The position numbers and the translations under genes are program-made. The notes under the pieces were generated by a model that had not been told where the DNA came from, searched no databases, and saw only the letters and a program-made list of their open reading frames with translations. A stretch of DNA of 64,000 nt from Lamellibrachia satsuma (taxonomy: Eukaryota; Annelida; Polychaeta; Sabellida; Siboglinidae): contig BSQZ01000107.1 of assembly GCA_033239005.1 (NCBI GenBank), forward strand, positions 952,501 to 1,016,500, given 5' to 3'. Of the stretch, positions 11,574 to 23,136 are shown in pieces. The first letter of the stretch is position 1, and each line of letters starts with the position of its first letter.

Positions 11574-11844
11574 CGTGATCCTGATAAAATTTCGAATACA
11601 TTTATAATTTCTTCACAAACGTTGGTCCTAGTTATGCTAGTGCAATCCATGCTCCCAAAAACCAGTTCACCAGATACTTACAAAAAAGTCCAGCAAAAAA
11701 ATCCAAGAAGTATGTTTATGGGTCCCACTGATGTAAACAAAATTAAATAAATAATACGGTCTCTTCAACGTAAGAAAAGTTCTGGTCACGATAACCTCAG
11801 TCCCCATCTGTTAAAATTACTAGCCGAGCAAATATCCCTAACCA

Positions 11845-12760
11845 TTGCTGAGTGAAGGTATTGTAGCCGATGAAATAAAAATTGCAAAAATTGTACCTGT
11901 CTACAAGTCAAAAGCCAAAAATTTATTTTCCAACTATAGACCTCTATCCTTGCTACCCACTATTTCAAAGATATTAGATAAGGTGGTACATAGTAGGACT
12001 TACGACTTTCTACAGACAAATAGTATATTCAATAAGAATCAGTGTGGTTTCCGCAAAATACTCTACCACCAATGCCGCAACATCCCTTATTATTGATGTT
12101 GTAAACACCTTAGAAAAAAAGGTTCAGTCCTTAGTGTTTTCCTTGAGCTAAGTAAAGCATTTGATACAATAGACCACCAAACCCTTTTGTATAAACTTGA
12201 TTTCTATGGGATAAAGGGTCCTCCAATCAAATGGTTCAAAAGCTATCCCACAAATAGGAAACAATATGTTAGTTGTAATAACAGTACTTCGCTTCCCCGT
12301 GATATTACGTATGGTGTTCCACAAGGGTCTATCCTTGGTCCGTTCTTGTTTATTTTATATACAAACGATCTACGTTTATGTCTAAACAAGAGTAAATCCA
12401 TATTATTTCCGGATGACACCGTCGTGTACATGAGTGGAAAACTAATTAATGATCTATACAAAAACATGAACAAAGAACTCGTGGTCTTAGCTGATTGGTT
12501 TCATGCAAACAAGCTATCTTTAAATATATCTAAGACAAAATATATGTTATTTTCTAGATCCCATCCTGTCCAAAGGGAAGAAACAGTTTTAACGATGTCT
12601 GATACGATAATTCTAGTAGTTCTAGTAGTTCTACTGTTAGATCTTCAAACAGTATATTATGTAAACGTCCACTGATCTGGAATAAAGATCCATATGATAT
12701 TAAAAGTAAACCTAATATAAACAGTTTTGCATCTGCATTAAAGGCATGAGTTTTAAGTGG
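11845..12760 (+). pseudogene. Reverse transcriptase of the Jockey/CR1-group element
   Basis: Motifs in order: EIKIAKIVPVYKSKAKNLFSNYRPLSLLP (fingers, 11869 onward), NKNQCGFRK, then a frameshift to LELSKAFDTIDHQ (the first catalytic aspartate), YGVPQGSILGPFLFILYTND, and LFPDDTVVY. The last is the [FY]ADD box with alanine replaced by proline. WFHANKLSLNISKTKYMLF follows, then most of the thumb region is deleted and the terminal IWNK segment ends the frame. It would copy the element RNA at a nicked target. The box substitution, the frameshift and the deletion make it non-functional. Confidence 0.8.
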
Positions 12761-13159
12761 TTATGACAGTTCAAATTAATATTTTCTCTTCTACCCTTTT
12801 TTCTATTATTTTATATTAATATGATTCATTGGTATTACCTGTTATCTTAGACTTGGTAACTTCACCTATTTGTTTCACTTTATTTGTAATTTAGCCTGAT
12901 TACTGCTTGTAGCGCAAATTATTATTTATCATTATAATGTTATGATTATCATTGGTTGACAGCGACCAGTTATATATATATATTCAACTGTAATTGTTTT
13001 TCCTATTTTGTGCTTGCCTAACTGGTTACAGCCATGAAGCTCTACTGTTTAACCTGAAACTGTATTACAAAGTACCTGTTTGTACTTGTTTCATTTGTAT
13101 ATTTTGTTAGTTTGTATACAGTTTCGAAAAAATAAACTCACACACTCATCATCATCATT

Positions 13160-14408
13160 CTCGTAACCCGTAGTGTCGTTGGGGCACCACCGATGACCTT
13201 GCAACCAGCTTCCTGTCATCTGCCACCCTTTGTGTCTCTTTGATGTTGTCCTCCCACCTCTTCCTCTGTCTTCCTCGTCTTCTTGCTCCCCTAACGGTGC
13301 CTTGCAGGATGGTCTTTGTCATGCTGGATGTTCGTCAGACGTGCCCATACCATTTCAGCTTCCGTCTCTTTACCGTCGTTAGGAGATCTTCATAGGGCCT
13401 GATGGCTTGTTTGATTCTGTTGTGGACCACTTCGTTGGTTACATGGTCCTTGTATGAGATGCAAAGGATCTTTCGATAGCACCTCATTTCCATGGCTTGT
13501 ACTCTTCTTTGTAGTTCAGCTGTATGAGTCTATGTCTCGCATGCGTATAAAAATATTGACACGACAAGTTATTGCATCAGTCTGATTTTGGATCTAAGGG
13601 TGGTGTTTTTATCTTTCCATATTGGTTTCAGTCTTGTCATCGCTGCTGTTGTCTGGGCAATCCTTGAAATGATCTCAGGTTTGGATCCCTCATCTGTGAT
13701 AACTGAACCCAGGTACTTGAACTTGGACACTGTTTCTAATCGTTGTCCATTCACTGTGATCTTCTTATTGATGCCATTGGTGTTGTTGGTCATTAGCTTA
13801 GTTTTCTCAGCACTAATTTCTATTCCATAGGACGCAGGTGTATTGTCGAGGCAGCTCACTAGGTCAGCTCCTGTTCATCCCCTGCTAAACCATCGGTTTC
13901 ATTTGCAAAGCATAAATTTGTTATTGTTCTGCCTCCAATGCTGACTGTTCCTACGTGATCCTCAAGAGCGTCAGTCATGATCCTCTAAAAATATGTTAAA
14001 TAGAGTGGGTGATAGAAGGCAGCCCTGGCGGACTCCAATCATACCCTGTCAAATGCCTTCTTGAAGTCAATAAAGACATGGTAGAGATCTTCTTGGTGTT
14101 GCAAGTACTTTTCGCAGAGGATTCTAAGGTTGAAAATTTGCTCTGTAGTACTGTGTCCTGCTCGCAAGCCAGCCTGTTCTTCAGCGATGGTGTTCTCTGC
14201 TTGTGGCTTGAGTCTGTTAAGGATGACCTTCAACATGACTTTACTTGGGTGGCTGACGAGGCTGATTGTCCGGTAGTTGTAGGTTGCCTTTTTTGGAAGT
14301 GTGATGACCAATGATTGGGTCCATGGAGTAGGCCAATCACCTGTCTGTCAGATCTTATTGCAGATTGCTGTGAGGATGTTGGTCACAGATTCTCCCCCAG
14401 CTTGTATT
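13160..14408 (-). pseudogene. RTE-like non-LTR retrotransposon, 3' part of ORF (family 3)
   Basis: Read from 14408 down: LTAICNKIW.TGDWPTPW, SLVITLPKK, the RT motif RTISLVSHPSKVMLKVILNRL, EEQAGLRAGHSTTEQIFNLR and HVFIDFKKAFDRV. A deletion removes the YADD region. EISAEKTKLMTNN and KFKYLGSVITDEG follow, then a degraded RMRDID...CYRKILCIS-like and RRRGRQRKRWED-like C-terminus to about 13160. This domain order is typical of RTE-type elements of many invertebrates. Several stops and the missing catalytic box make it inactive. It is 5' truncated and faces the LINE at its left. Confidence 0.75.
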
Positions 14409-14691
14409 AATTCAGCACTCACACGACTTGAAAAAACTTTTCTAAAAAAATAGTGCACCTCAATCCTGCATTATTTCTTCATTAGCCTGGTCTAATAACA
14501 TGTTTAATCACTGAGCAGTACGAACTAACTGTTGCTGTTGTAGATGTGTCACTAAGTATGTGTTTTCTTAGTGTATTTAGCCTGAAGAACTTATGCGTGC
14601 AAAGTTACAGGCCTTAAAAGAGAAGATTAATCTCTACTTGAATCTAGTATGATCTGGGACCAGCTGTGACACCCTGAGAACTGGATCCGAG

Positions 14692-14927
14692 ACCCGGATA
14701 TTTCACGTGACCGGACTGCAGTTCTGGGCCAGCTACTTGATCATGATCATGTGACTTCGGTCACATGAATCCTAGGTCTGCATCCCTCAGGGTGTCCAGC
14801 CAGCCCTTTTTGAAATGCTGGCCATCCTATCATTTTGGAAAGGTGGAGAAAGAGGGTTGGTTGGTGCGCCTTGAGAGTGCAAGACCCGGATATTTAATGT
14901 GACTGGACTTCCGTCCTGGGCCAGCTA
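14692..14927. repeat. 46-bp direct repeat pair
   Basis: GACCCGGATATTTCACGTGA...TGGGCCAGCTACT at 14692-14737 is repeated with about 80-85% identity at 14883-14927. The interval holds a GATCATGATCATG palindrome. I recognise neither the repeat nor its surroundings (14409-15019). Confidence 0.6.
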
Positions 14928-15019
14928 CTGAAGTGTGAAATACCATTGATGAATATGAAACTGTATGTCACCTGTACTTAAATATGTTAGAGGGTCAAAA
15001 GTGTTAGACCAACTTGTGA

Positions 15020-15560
15020 ATTCTCCACATCTTAAAAATCCAAAGAATCCTGTCTATAGGACTAAGTCTTCATACGCCTAAGAAACCTGATCTTAAAACA
15101 TTACACATCTTACCATCTTACTTTAAAATCTCTGCTGTAATTGGTAGCATGGGTTGAACTACATTATCCTGCAATTTTGTTTACTGCTTTTAAAATAGTT
15201 TGCAAACGCCGGAATGGCAGGCCATTTACAAAACAACATGGATCCTGAAAATACCTGCTTTAATATATGCAAATCTAATGCCTGCTAGATATGTCTTTAT
15301 GGTAGAATACCTTAACTGTAAGAAACTAAAAAAGTGTGCACAAAGTAGATGAGAATTTCTTTTGATACAGTTGGGTGTGTAAGACTCATGCTTCCACTTG
15401 GAGACATATCTGAAAATCTAGTCAATGCTCTAAAATCTGCTTCATATACTCTCCAGGTAGACTTGTTTATTGACATATCCCATAGCTGTTCAACTACCCT
15501 ACCTAATATCACATCACATCCGAGGGCATGGACACTGGCAAGGTTTGAGTGCTGGGACAG
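15020..15560 (-). pseudogene. Tyrosine recombinase of a DIRS-like retrotransposon, decayed
   Basis: From about 15540 down: INKSTWRVYEADFRALTRF, a core-binding N-terminal segment, then KEILIYFVHTFLVSYS, then in a shifted frame QLRYSTIKTYLAGIRFAYI and later LPITAEILK. This is the order found in DIRS-type tyrosine recombinases, which insert a circular cDNA without a DDE integrase. The catalytic Arg-His-Tyr half is not recognisable, and stops and frameshifts occur. It lies immediately after the RNase H end (NIADALSRFKASRFRQLAP), as in intact elements. Confidence 0.7.
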
Positions 15561-15940
15561 GTGCGAGCTGTCTGAATCTGCTGGCCTTGAACCGAGATAA
15601 TGCATCAGCAATGTTTAATCATTTCTTGATCTAGAAAGAGGGCCACCCCATTCCACTCAGTCAGAAATCTACGCCACATAGCTATATCTAGTAAACGTTG
15701 TTTGTTGAGTCTCCCATAGTGATGTAATTGTTCCTACCATCTGGCCTGGTTGGGCAGGATACACTGGCATGTGGTGCCCCTCGAGGATGGTCGATTGCAG
15801 GGCAGGTGACATGGTCTGAACATCCGGTAGATTTTTTTGGACAGAATCCCTGATGACAGTGATGTTGAACATGGCCATCTGTACAATTCAGTGAACGCTG
15901 GTTCAGATCGTAGCCCTTCGTAGGGACTTCTCCGTAGCAA
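15545..15940 (-). pseudogene. DIRS-like RT/RNase H end
   Basis: Minus-strand pieces in more than one frame: CHLPCNRPSSRG..., HHYGRLNKQRLLDIAMWRRFLTEWNGVALFLDQ, a deletion, then NIADALSRFKASRFRQLAP directly ahead of the recombinase. The last motif is the characteristic end of RNase H in DIRS and related elements. Most of the reverse transcriptase is gone, including its catalytic box. Confidence 0.7.
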
Positions 15941-16686
15941 GTTCGATAGATGTCATCGCAATAGTCATGGTGTACGAATTACCTGGTGTACGTGCCGTTC
16001 CATCCAGGTGGAACGGACGTGCCCATTGCAGCCGGCGTGTCTGTATCCATTGAACGTTAGTGCGGCCAATAAAGATAAGTGTGTCGTGCTTGCCCGAGTG
16101 GTTCCTGGTCCATAGGTTCATAGGAGACGTGTGGTCATGTGGCGATAATCTCAAGCTTCTGTGTTGTCATGGCTGACATGGAACTTCGTAGTGCTCGCAC
16201 AACGTCGGCCATTGGATCCAAACTACTTATGGGGAAATCGCATTCCGCCATTGTTACATTGTTCTGAATCGCCTGAGCCAGAACCTGACCCCACCAGAGA
16301 GAAAAACGTTGTTGTCGTGCGCTGCAATCCCGTTGAGATCTGCGATACTCCAACGGATTTACCAGAGGTGACGGAGGCGGTCTCATGTGGATAGCGCTGA
16401 TACTAGCATCAGGCGTAGGTTGATTGTCTGTCTCCAAGTTATCCACGTAAATGCGCACAAGCTGTGCCTTCTTGATGCCAGTAGGTTGTTTTATGCATTC
16501 CTCGATGCACATACGGAATGAAGCTGCTGACCAGGTGACAGGGAGTCCAACATTGCAGTGACGATGTTCCTCTGTTGGACTCGTTTCAGGGTCCGTAGGC
16601 GTGAAGTTGTCGTCCAAGAAGTCCAAAGAAACTGGCGGTGATATGCTGGTAGATATCGTCATTCCGCTATGCTTTGTCTCGGTCAT
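15903..16686 (-). pseudogene. DIRS-like gag-type ORF, decayed
   Basis: The start at 16686 gives MTETKHSGMTISTSISPPV and an open frame of 183 codons, continued after a stop or shift by a second piece (16154-15903). The sequence is Ser/Thr/Pro-rich at the N-terminus, with RRSQRDCSARQQRFSLWWGQ near the middle. I do not recognise a domain. It is assigned as the gag-like ORF because it sits directly upstream of the RNase H and recombinase remnants on the same strand, as in DIRS-type elements. Confidence 0.45.
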
Positions 16687-16689
16687 CCT

Positions 16690-17061
16690 CGCAGCATTTA
16701 GAGTACATAAATGTTGATTAAAAGCAGCGAATAAAAATGACGTGTTTCCTTGTTCATGCTACGAGACAAAGACAGCCCAAAGACAGCCCAACTGCTGGGA
16801 TAATGCTTCTATTTGGTCAGATGCCCTCTGCAGTGAGGGAATATATGGGGTACTGCCACCTCCCATAGCAGGGTTAATCCTTGTAATTGGTCAGAGGCCC
16901 CCTGCAGAGAGTGGATGAACCTTTTAATTGGTCAGCTTTCATTCCCAAAGGCCCCTGGTAGGGATAGTCCCTGGCCTCCAGTAGGCTCCCAAGATGCATC
17001 AGTCAGTTGTTCTGACATAAACCCCACACAAGGATAACACTATGCTTCAAACTAATGTTAT
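16690..17061. repeat. Imperfect triplicated motif beside the DIRS-like element
   Basis: The motif ATTTGGTCAGATGCCCTCTG and variants (AATTGGTCAGAGGCCCCCTG; AATTGGTCAGCTTTC...GGCCCCTGG) occur three times between 16812 and 16965. It may be terminal-repeat material of the DIRS-like element. No coding sequence is seen. Confidence 0.4.
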
Positions 17062-17841
17062 TGTAGGGGAAAGCAGTGTTAGATTAGCCATTTTTCATTC
17101 TTTTTGATGTCTAGGGATCAATCATATTCATAAGTCAAAATTGTTTTTACTCACATAAACTATTATTATTAATAGATAATTTTATATCAAGATAATATAT
17201 CTAGCATGCATAGATAATTATATCTAGCTGATTCAAATAGGGTTGGTAAGCTGACTCAACTAATACTTGGTGTGGGGTAAGTTGAGCCACAGTGCAGTCA
17301 GTGTAAGTTGCGTAAATGCTTTATTTGTATAATTTATATAGGCCTTGTACATAAAATTTGTAAGAACTCGGCAAACACATCTACCCAATGGGTACAACAC
17401 GTCTCTGATACGTCTACACGCTTAATTAATGAGTCAACTTAATTAATATAAACTTATAGGTAAATCGCAACCAGTGTATCAAACTGCTATTATGTTGTCT
17501 TGTAGCTATCCGACGTCCCAATTTGCTAGGAAAAATGAATTCCTTGATGTATTTTGGGGAAAAGAATACTCGTCTTCGTTCTTTAACCGCTGCTCAACTA
17601 AACCTTCCTTGGGTCTTTGGTGGCTCATATAGTCCTGTTTCGACAATTAAGCTTATTTAATTAACTTCTCGTTAGTGCATGAAGTGATGTAAATAATCTT
17701 CTTTTCTGTGCATAGTTAAACCATTTGTAAGTGCACAAACCACAAAGTCTGGTCTGCGTTGATAGTTTACACACCAACAGATATTAATCACAATTCCTAA
17801 AAGTTTTGAAAAACATCAAAAAACATACTTTTAGCTCACAT
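17062..17841. repeat. Dispersed repeat R1, copy 1
   Basis: Starts TGTAGGGGAAAGCAGTGTTA and ends CATACTTTTAGCTCACAT. The sequence at 19707-20308 is collinear over its whole length, at about 70-75% by eye, with shared blocks CTTAATTAAT, TTTCGACAATTA and CCATTTGTAA. No terminal inverted repeat or coding sequence is evident. It may be an old non-autonomous element or a duplicated intron segment. Confidence 0.7.
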
Positions 17842-18245
17842 CAGGGTTCGCACAGGTCGCCGAAAGTCTTGATTTGAATGTTCTTGAATAAAAAAATTCC
17901 ATTCGAGTACCCTTGAATGTTCTTGAATTTTACTGGATGTTCTTGAAACCGATTTTTTGAAAATTCAAGCACACTAGTGACGAGTTGTTCAACGACATCG
18001 TTTTTACTAACTTTTTATACTAATTTTCGTTGTTAAAAAATTGGCAAATTGCAATATTGTAAACCAATATGTCGGCAGTTGCAAATGTGCAGTAATTTGA
18101 GTCAGTAGATGGCGCCACGTGAATTAGCAATGTGGTATGCAACAACGTTTGCTATTGGTTCAGTAGCGATTGACCAATAATCTCTGAGTACGCTGCTGAT
18201 TTCCATATCGTTTTTCAATTTCATTTCTGATTCGCGATAGTTACA

Positions 18246-18666
18246 ATGTTTGATTATACCTCGCCTACACGGAAACTGTAAGTTTCGTGACGAATGGTTA
18301 CTAGACGCAAAGTTTAAAGATTGGATTGCGAGAGATCAACAAGATGACAAGGTGGCAATATGCAATCTTTGCGTGAAATGACAGCTATTGGTGGCATTAT
18401 GGGAGTCAACCTTTTGAAGGAGTTGCTGGCTTCATGTGCAACATCACATGGTACTTGCACTGCCTACCTAGCAGAATCTCGCAAGCATAAGGACATCGTT
18501 GATGAGATTGACGACCTCAAAGCAAGCTGCGGCAGGTGAAAGAAGATGTGGATGAGCTTGTCAAATGGTCTGATGACTTCTCTCTGCGAGCAGAACAGAC
18601 ACGTGACTTTGGCTTCTTCACTAAGAGTATTGCTCTGTCTACCCACCAGAAAAAGTTGATCTTTTA
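18246..18666 (+). pseudogene. Zinc-finger/transposon-derived protein fragment
   Basis: A plus-strand frame reads KFRDEWLLDAKFKDWIARD...VAICNLCVK, the N-terminal [F]xxEWL...FKxWL...CxxC segment seen at the start of BED/TTF-like transposon-derived proteins. After a stop and about 90 bp, a second piece reads QVKEDVDELVKWSDDFSLRA...KSIALSTHQKK, matching the C-terminal coiled-coil style of the same protein type. The middle is missing. It looks like an intronless deletion relic. The protein family is named only by general pattern. Confidence 0.45.
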
Positions 18667-19208
18667 ATTATACGAAAGCCTTGGACTGTAAAGTCAAAGT
18701 GTTAAAGGGACTGTAAATAGATGTATTTACAGAGAGGGACAGTGATGGATTTGCTTTTGTCTGTGTCACATCATTTGCATCATTCACATGTGTGTGAATA
18801 ACCGTGTGAACACTGAACTGTGCTATATGATGCAGTGATTGATTCATGGGACTTGGGTGAACTTCTTAATAAAATTTGAATTTTTGTTTTAAAAATATGC
18901 GTCTCCTTGAAAATATAACGTTTCGAGTGCTGGAAATTAACTAGAAAAAGTAGTGAAAATAAAAAACTAGAAGGCATATGTAACTTGGATATAAGGAAGT
19001 ACTTGTTGTCATAGAGGATGATAATTAATTTCAATATATATATTTTTTTATTTTCATATATATGTACCAAGCATGTGCATCACAACTCCTAAGTTAGCCT
19101 ACAATACAGTGTGTTTATTCTGGCACAAATGGGCTGTGTTGGGTGGGCCCTGTGTTCGGTATACCCAGTGAAGATGGAATCCTATGGATTAAATTAATTA
19201 CTGATTGT
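18667..19208. other. No recognisable feature
   Basis: AT-rich, without coding signature or repeat that I can identify. Confidence 0.3.
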
Positions 19209-19316
19209 TTAAATTTCAGCAGTGTCAATATGTTTAAATGTCAGCAGTGTAAATATGTTTAACTGTCAGCAGTGTCAATATGTTTAAATGTCAGCAGTGT
19301 CAATATGTTTAAATGT
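19209..19316. repeat. 25-bp tandem repeat, about 4.3 copies
   Basis: Units of TTTAAATGTCAGCAGTGTCA plus ATATG repeated head to tail with one or two substitutions each. Confidence 0.95.
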
Positions 19317-19706
19317 TCCTTCCTCGATTAAAATTTTTTTATTGTCTCATTTTAGAATAATTATGCGAAAAATCAAACTTATCTAGTACGCATTTTGACG
19401 CGCTAGCTCAGTCATGCAAATGTGTTATTTAGTTTTGATGAAATTATCAGACAAAGTATTCAATAATTTTTTACTGGACCCGGTAAAAATTTTATATGGT
19501 TGAAATGAGCATCTTAAAGAAGCCCATTATGAAGCCAGAAACAGTTAATATTGTGGCATAATATGGGACAGCCTAGACATGCATGTGATCACATGAGAAC
19601 AGGTAGGTTTTTAAATATCTTAAGCTCTGTCAACATAGTGAGGAAATTGCACAGGTGGATGCAGGATTGAGGTGCAGTGTCTTTTTGGAAAGACGTATGA
19701 CAAAGC

Positions 19707-20308
19707 TGTAGGGGAAGGCAGTGTTAGTTCAGCAATGTTTCATTATTTAGAACACGATTATGTATCTAGTATGTATAGATAATTACGTGTAGCTAATTCA
19801 AACAGTCTTGGTAAACTGGCTGATTTACTAAAACTTCATAACAACTCAGCCAACATATCTACACAATGGATACAAAAACGTTACTGCCAAGTAAACACGC
19901 TTAATTAATAAGTCAACATGCTTAATTAATATAGGTGTCAGGGCCCATCACAACCGCAGTGTAACTAATTGTTAATATGTAGCTTTGTAACTATCCGGAA
20001 CATGTACTTCATATGTATAATGGAGTAAAGAACCATTCGTCTTTAACCACTGCTCAACTAATCCTCCCTTGCATGGCTCAACTAGTCCCATTTCGACAAT
20101 TATGCTTTTTAAATGAACTTTTTAACAATCTCTTTAATGCATGAAACAATATAAAAATAATCATATTGCCAGTGCTTAGTTAATCCATTTGTAATTGCAC
20201 AGACAATAAAGTCTAGTTACGTGCTTTGCTAGTTGACCCACCAGCAAACATTAATCACAATCATAAAAAGTTATGAAAAACAAAAAAAAACATACTTTTA
20301 ACTCACAT
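19707..20308. repeat. Dispersed repeat R1, copy 2
   Basis: Collinear with 17062-17841 but shorter by about 180 bp. It starts TGTAGGGGAAGGCAGTGTTA and ends CATACTTTTAACTCACAT. Same orientation as copy 1. Confidence 0.7.
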
Positions 20309-20634
20309 TTTCTGAAAGTTGTGACAAATATTCAGTCACAGCGTGGTACCATGTGTTGATATGCTAGGTTGTATATGGTGGACAAGAGAGTGTATGTCAA
20401 AATACATTTATTACATGAGAAAGTAACACATCTGTCATGTGCAACGACATGTCTAGAGCAAAGGAGCGAGCCGCTGCCCGTAACAGCTGTAATCCAAAGT
20501 CAACATCTAGTATGAAAAATTATGATGACACAAACATCTTAGAATACATTATTTGCCAATAATTATTGGAAAATATATTACAGCTATGTGATGTTTGTTT
20601 GGTGGACTAATAGCATTTATTACGTTATTTTCAG

Positions 20635-20710
20635 ATTTTGAAATTGACTGAGTCCAGAGAAGAGAACATCCAGTCATTGAAACGAAAAAAAAAAGATTTA
20701 GATCAGCAAA
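20635..20710 (+). CDS. Putative coiled-coil exon, 76 bp
   Basis: The acceptor ACGTTATTTTCAG precedes 20635 and a possible donor (AAA|GTATGC) follows 20710. The frame is open: ILKLTESREENIQSLKRKKK then DLDQQ, a strongly charged helix with heptad-like leucines. Entry phase 0 and exit phase 1. It would fit as the first of the phase-1 mini-exons further right. A long AT microsatellite starts 18 bp after the donor. Alternative: chance splice-like signals in intergenic DNA. Confidence 0.35.
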
Positions 20711-20727
20711 GTATGCTACTTTCATTT

Positions 20728-20729
20728 TA

Positions 20730-20805
<76 letters not shown>
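20728..20805. repeat. (AT)n microsatellite
   Basis: Nearly uninterrupted TA dinucleotides for about 78 bp. Likely length-unstable and able to extrude a cruciform. Confidence 0.98.
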
Positions 20806-20809
<4 letters not shown>

Positions 20810-21017
20810 TCCTTATTTCCATAAACTATCTTTTTTATTAACTGTACCAAGTCAATAAACAAACTAATTTCCAAGTATGAATACGTGACTGATATTCTTT
20901 TCCCACAAACAAGGCACATTTTCCGTTTTGATACTGTCAGCCCTGATTGTTAACAGAATGACATTTCAATCATCAGAGGCGGTGTGTACATAATAAACAG
21001 TTATGTGCCTTGACGAA

Positions 21018-21951
21018 TTGACAATTGGCAGCCTCATTGCCAAAGTCATTTGTCACACTGATTTGTCACACTCAATCAGTGTGGCAAATTGTCAGTACTA
21101 TTGAGCCACAACTTCAATTTGACGTAACAATTTGTCTTGCCAACATGTGTCAAATTAACAATACTAGTATTATATAAACATCTAAATCACTGTAAACTGG
21201 TTGGTGTAGTTGTTGCCTTACGTAACATAATATGCCATTTTCAAAAAAATCTTAAGAAACTTTTGCGCAAGGGATTCAAAATCACCAACAGTTATTTCAC
21301 CGATATAGTGCAAGCAAATTGTTAGTAAAGCTGTTTTTGAGTGGAGTACTTTGATCATTGAAAGCCGGAAACACGTTTCTCAAAACAAGGCAGCTACGGA
21401 AATTGCCTCAAAAAATAAGCATCTTCCAAAAGACTCGCTGTACGGTAATACACAACATATTAAATATATAAAAAAAATCAAAAGGCCGTTCGATTATTTT
21501 CATATAGTGATTATTATGATATTACACGTATTATTGCGTAATAAGTAAATAAACTGGTAGATTGATGTGACTGTGTTTAAAGTAAAAATATATTTATTGG
21601 AACTTTAATATATCTTCTTATTTCAATATGTTAAGTTTGTTAAAAGCGGTTCTGTGTGTGTATTATGTATGTTTATGGTTATTACTTGCACTGCTTTTTA
21701 AATTTTCAACATTCGATTTCCTTGATATCATGCATAATGATATTCCTTCTTTTGTAGTAATGGAGCTAGTCAAGCAGACGAAGAGGATACAGGAGCAGTG
21801 GAAGAGTAAGTAGAGTTGTTTTCCAATGAACCCAAGGACATGGTTTGTAAAGCCAACAGTGAGTATTTAAGAGTAGACCATTGTAAAAAATTTCACAAAT
21901 TCAACATTATACATGATTGTAAAATAAATATTTACATATCCAAATTAACAA
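21018..21951. repeat. Duplicated block D1, copy 1
   Basis: Collinear with 23489-24550, beginning GACAATTGGCAGCCTCATTG and ending at AACAACTACT. The copies differ by small deletions, including about 100 bp missing from copy 2 near 23635 and about 260 bp missing from copy 1 just before the exon at 21758. Each copy carries one small putative exon near its right end. Confidence 0.85.
21758..21805 (+). CDS. Putative mini-exon, 48 bp, phase 1-1
   Basis: The acceptor TTCCTTCTTTTGTAG precedes and the donor AGA|GTAAGT follows. Two leading bases, 15 codons and one trailing base give phase 1-1. The peptide MELVKQTKRIQEQWK is helix-forming. It is homologous by position and sequence to the exon at 24379-24453 (MELLLQENEK). 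Beyond the donor the older frame soon meets TAG, so either the exon was shortened by use of this donor or the copy is decaying. Confidence 0.4.
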
Positions 21952-21975
21952 CTACTATTATAACAGTAATGCCTG

Positions 21976-23136
21976 AAACATTGACAATCAGATAAAAGTT
22001 ACACAACATTCCTTAATTAACGTCAGTATTGTTCAATCTTAACTAAATGCATTGATAAAACAGGCAAAAGGCATTGTTAATTTGTCAAAAATGTCGACCA
22101 TAATTGTTAACTTCTATTATAACAGTAATGCCCATACGTTCTAGAGAGGACAGCTGTTTAACTCATGGTATGCTAATATGTAATTGTTCCATATTAAAAC
22201 TATTAATTATTCTATAACAACATGGAATAACAATTACTAGATAAAGATGCTTAGTTTAATGAAAAGTGTAATATTTTATCTTATGGTTCATATTTCTTGC
22301 TTGCAATCTTGTTATGACATTGAAAACGAGATGAAAATTATCTGAAATTCTGAAATAACCTCATTATTTTCCAATATTAGCTAAATACATTGACACCATA
22401 GACAAAATACATTGCAATGTTTATCTGACATGTCAACAGAGCTGTAAATGTATTCAAAATGTTTGCCCTTAGTTGTAATATACGCTAAACGAATGTCCTC
22501 TCCAGAACATCGGGTTTACACACATGTAGAACATTGTTATTTCCCAGTGTTCCATTACATAAGACATATTATCCAATTATTGGAAATAAACTATGTACTC
22601 GATGGTCGCTCAACATTATGTAATTGTTTTTTAATAATACAGTTCAAACTATTTACTTTTTATCGTCTAGAGGATACTAACATGTCCACATAAAGTATAT
22701 TTTAGCGAAGTTATACATACATAACAGTGGAAAGAGCATACATACCAATAGCAGAAAGAGTATGAAATGTTAACATAACCTCACCTTTAAAAGTCAAAAT
22801 AAGTAGAGCACTGGAGGTGTTAAAGAATGGAAAGACGCCAGGACCAGACGGCATGCCACCAGAGGCTCTGAAGACAGACCCAATAACAACAACAGATATG
22901 TTGCACCACCTGTTTTTGAAGATCTGTGAGCAAGAGGAAGTCCCAAAATAAAGGAAAATGGATACATTGTCAAACTGGCAAAGAAAGATTACATGGGAAT
23001 GTGCAAGAACTGGAGAGGATTTACACTTATCAGTACTAAGTAAAGTCTTCACACGCATAATTTTGACAGACTGAAAAGAGCACTGGATGAAAAGCTATGT
23101 AAAAAACAAGCTTATTTTCAAAAAGACAAATTATAC
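21976..23136. repeat. Duplicated block D2, copy 1
   Basis: Collinear with 29612-30771 at roughly 95% by eye, starting ACATTGACAATCAGATAAAA and ending ATTATACACT. It includes the first half of an RTE-like RT relic, so the relic was already present when the block duplicated. Confidence 0.88.

Larger units (their letters stand above)
10615..13140 (+). mobile_element. Jockey/CR1-group non-LTR retrotransposon, decayed
   Basis: From left: the end of an apurinic-type endonuclease (TLIDNI..., then SGVIYSDIPDHL, the SDH box), a linker (LFAPEKTVNIKSKYVVRNEW...), reverse transcriptase, and a C-terminal IWNKDPYDIKSKPNINSF segment ending at about 12750, then an AT-rich 3' region to about 13140. The 5' part is missing; the 34-bp satellite abuts it. 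An AT-rich block at 11347-11573 interrupts the linker. Stops and shifts are frequent, so it is long dead. Confidence 0.75.

Noticed and set aside
18464..18646. Minus-strand 60-codon frame
   Set aside because: The plus strand of the same interval carries the coiled-coil fragment of a transposon-derived protein, which fits better.
20638..20919. Tyr/Ile-repeat open frames on both strands
   Set aside because: They translate the AT microsatellite. Only the short upstream segment 20635-20710 is kept as a possible exon.
22448..22693. 81-codon plus-strand frame, also present at 30079-30324
   Set aside because: It lies in a duplicated block directly before an RTE-like relic; the base composition is that of the AT-rich flank, and no domain or splice context is seen.
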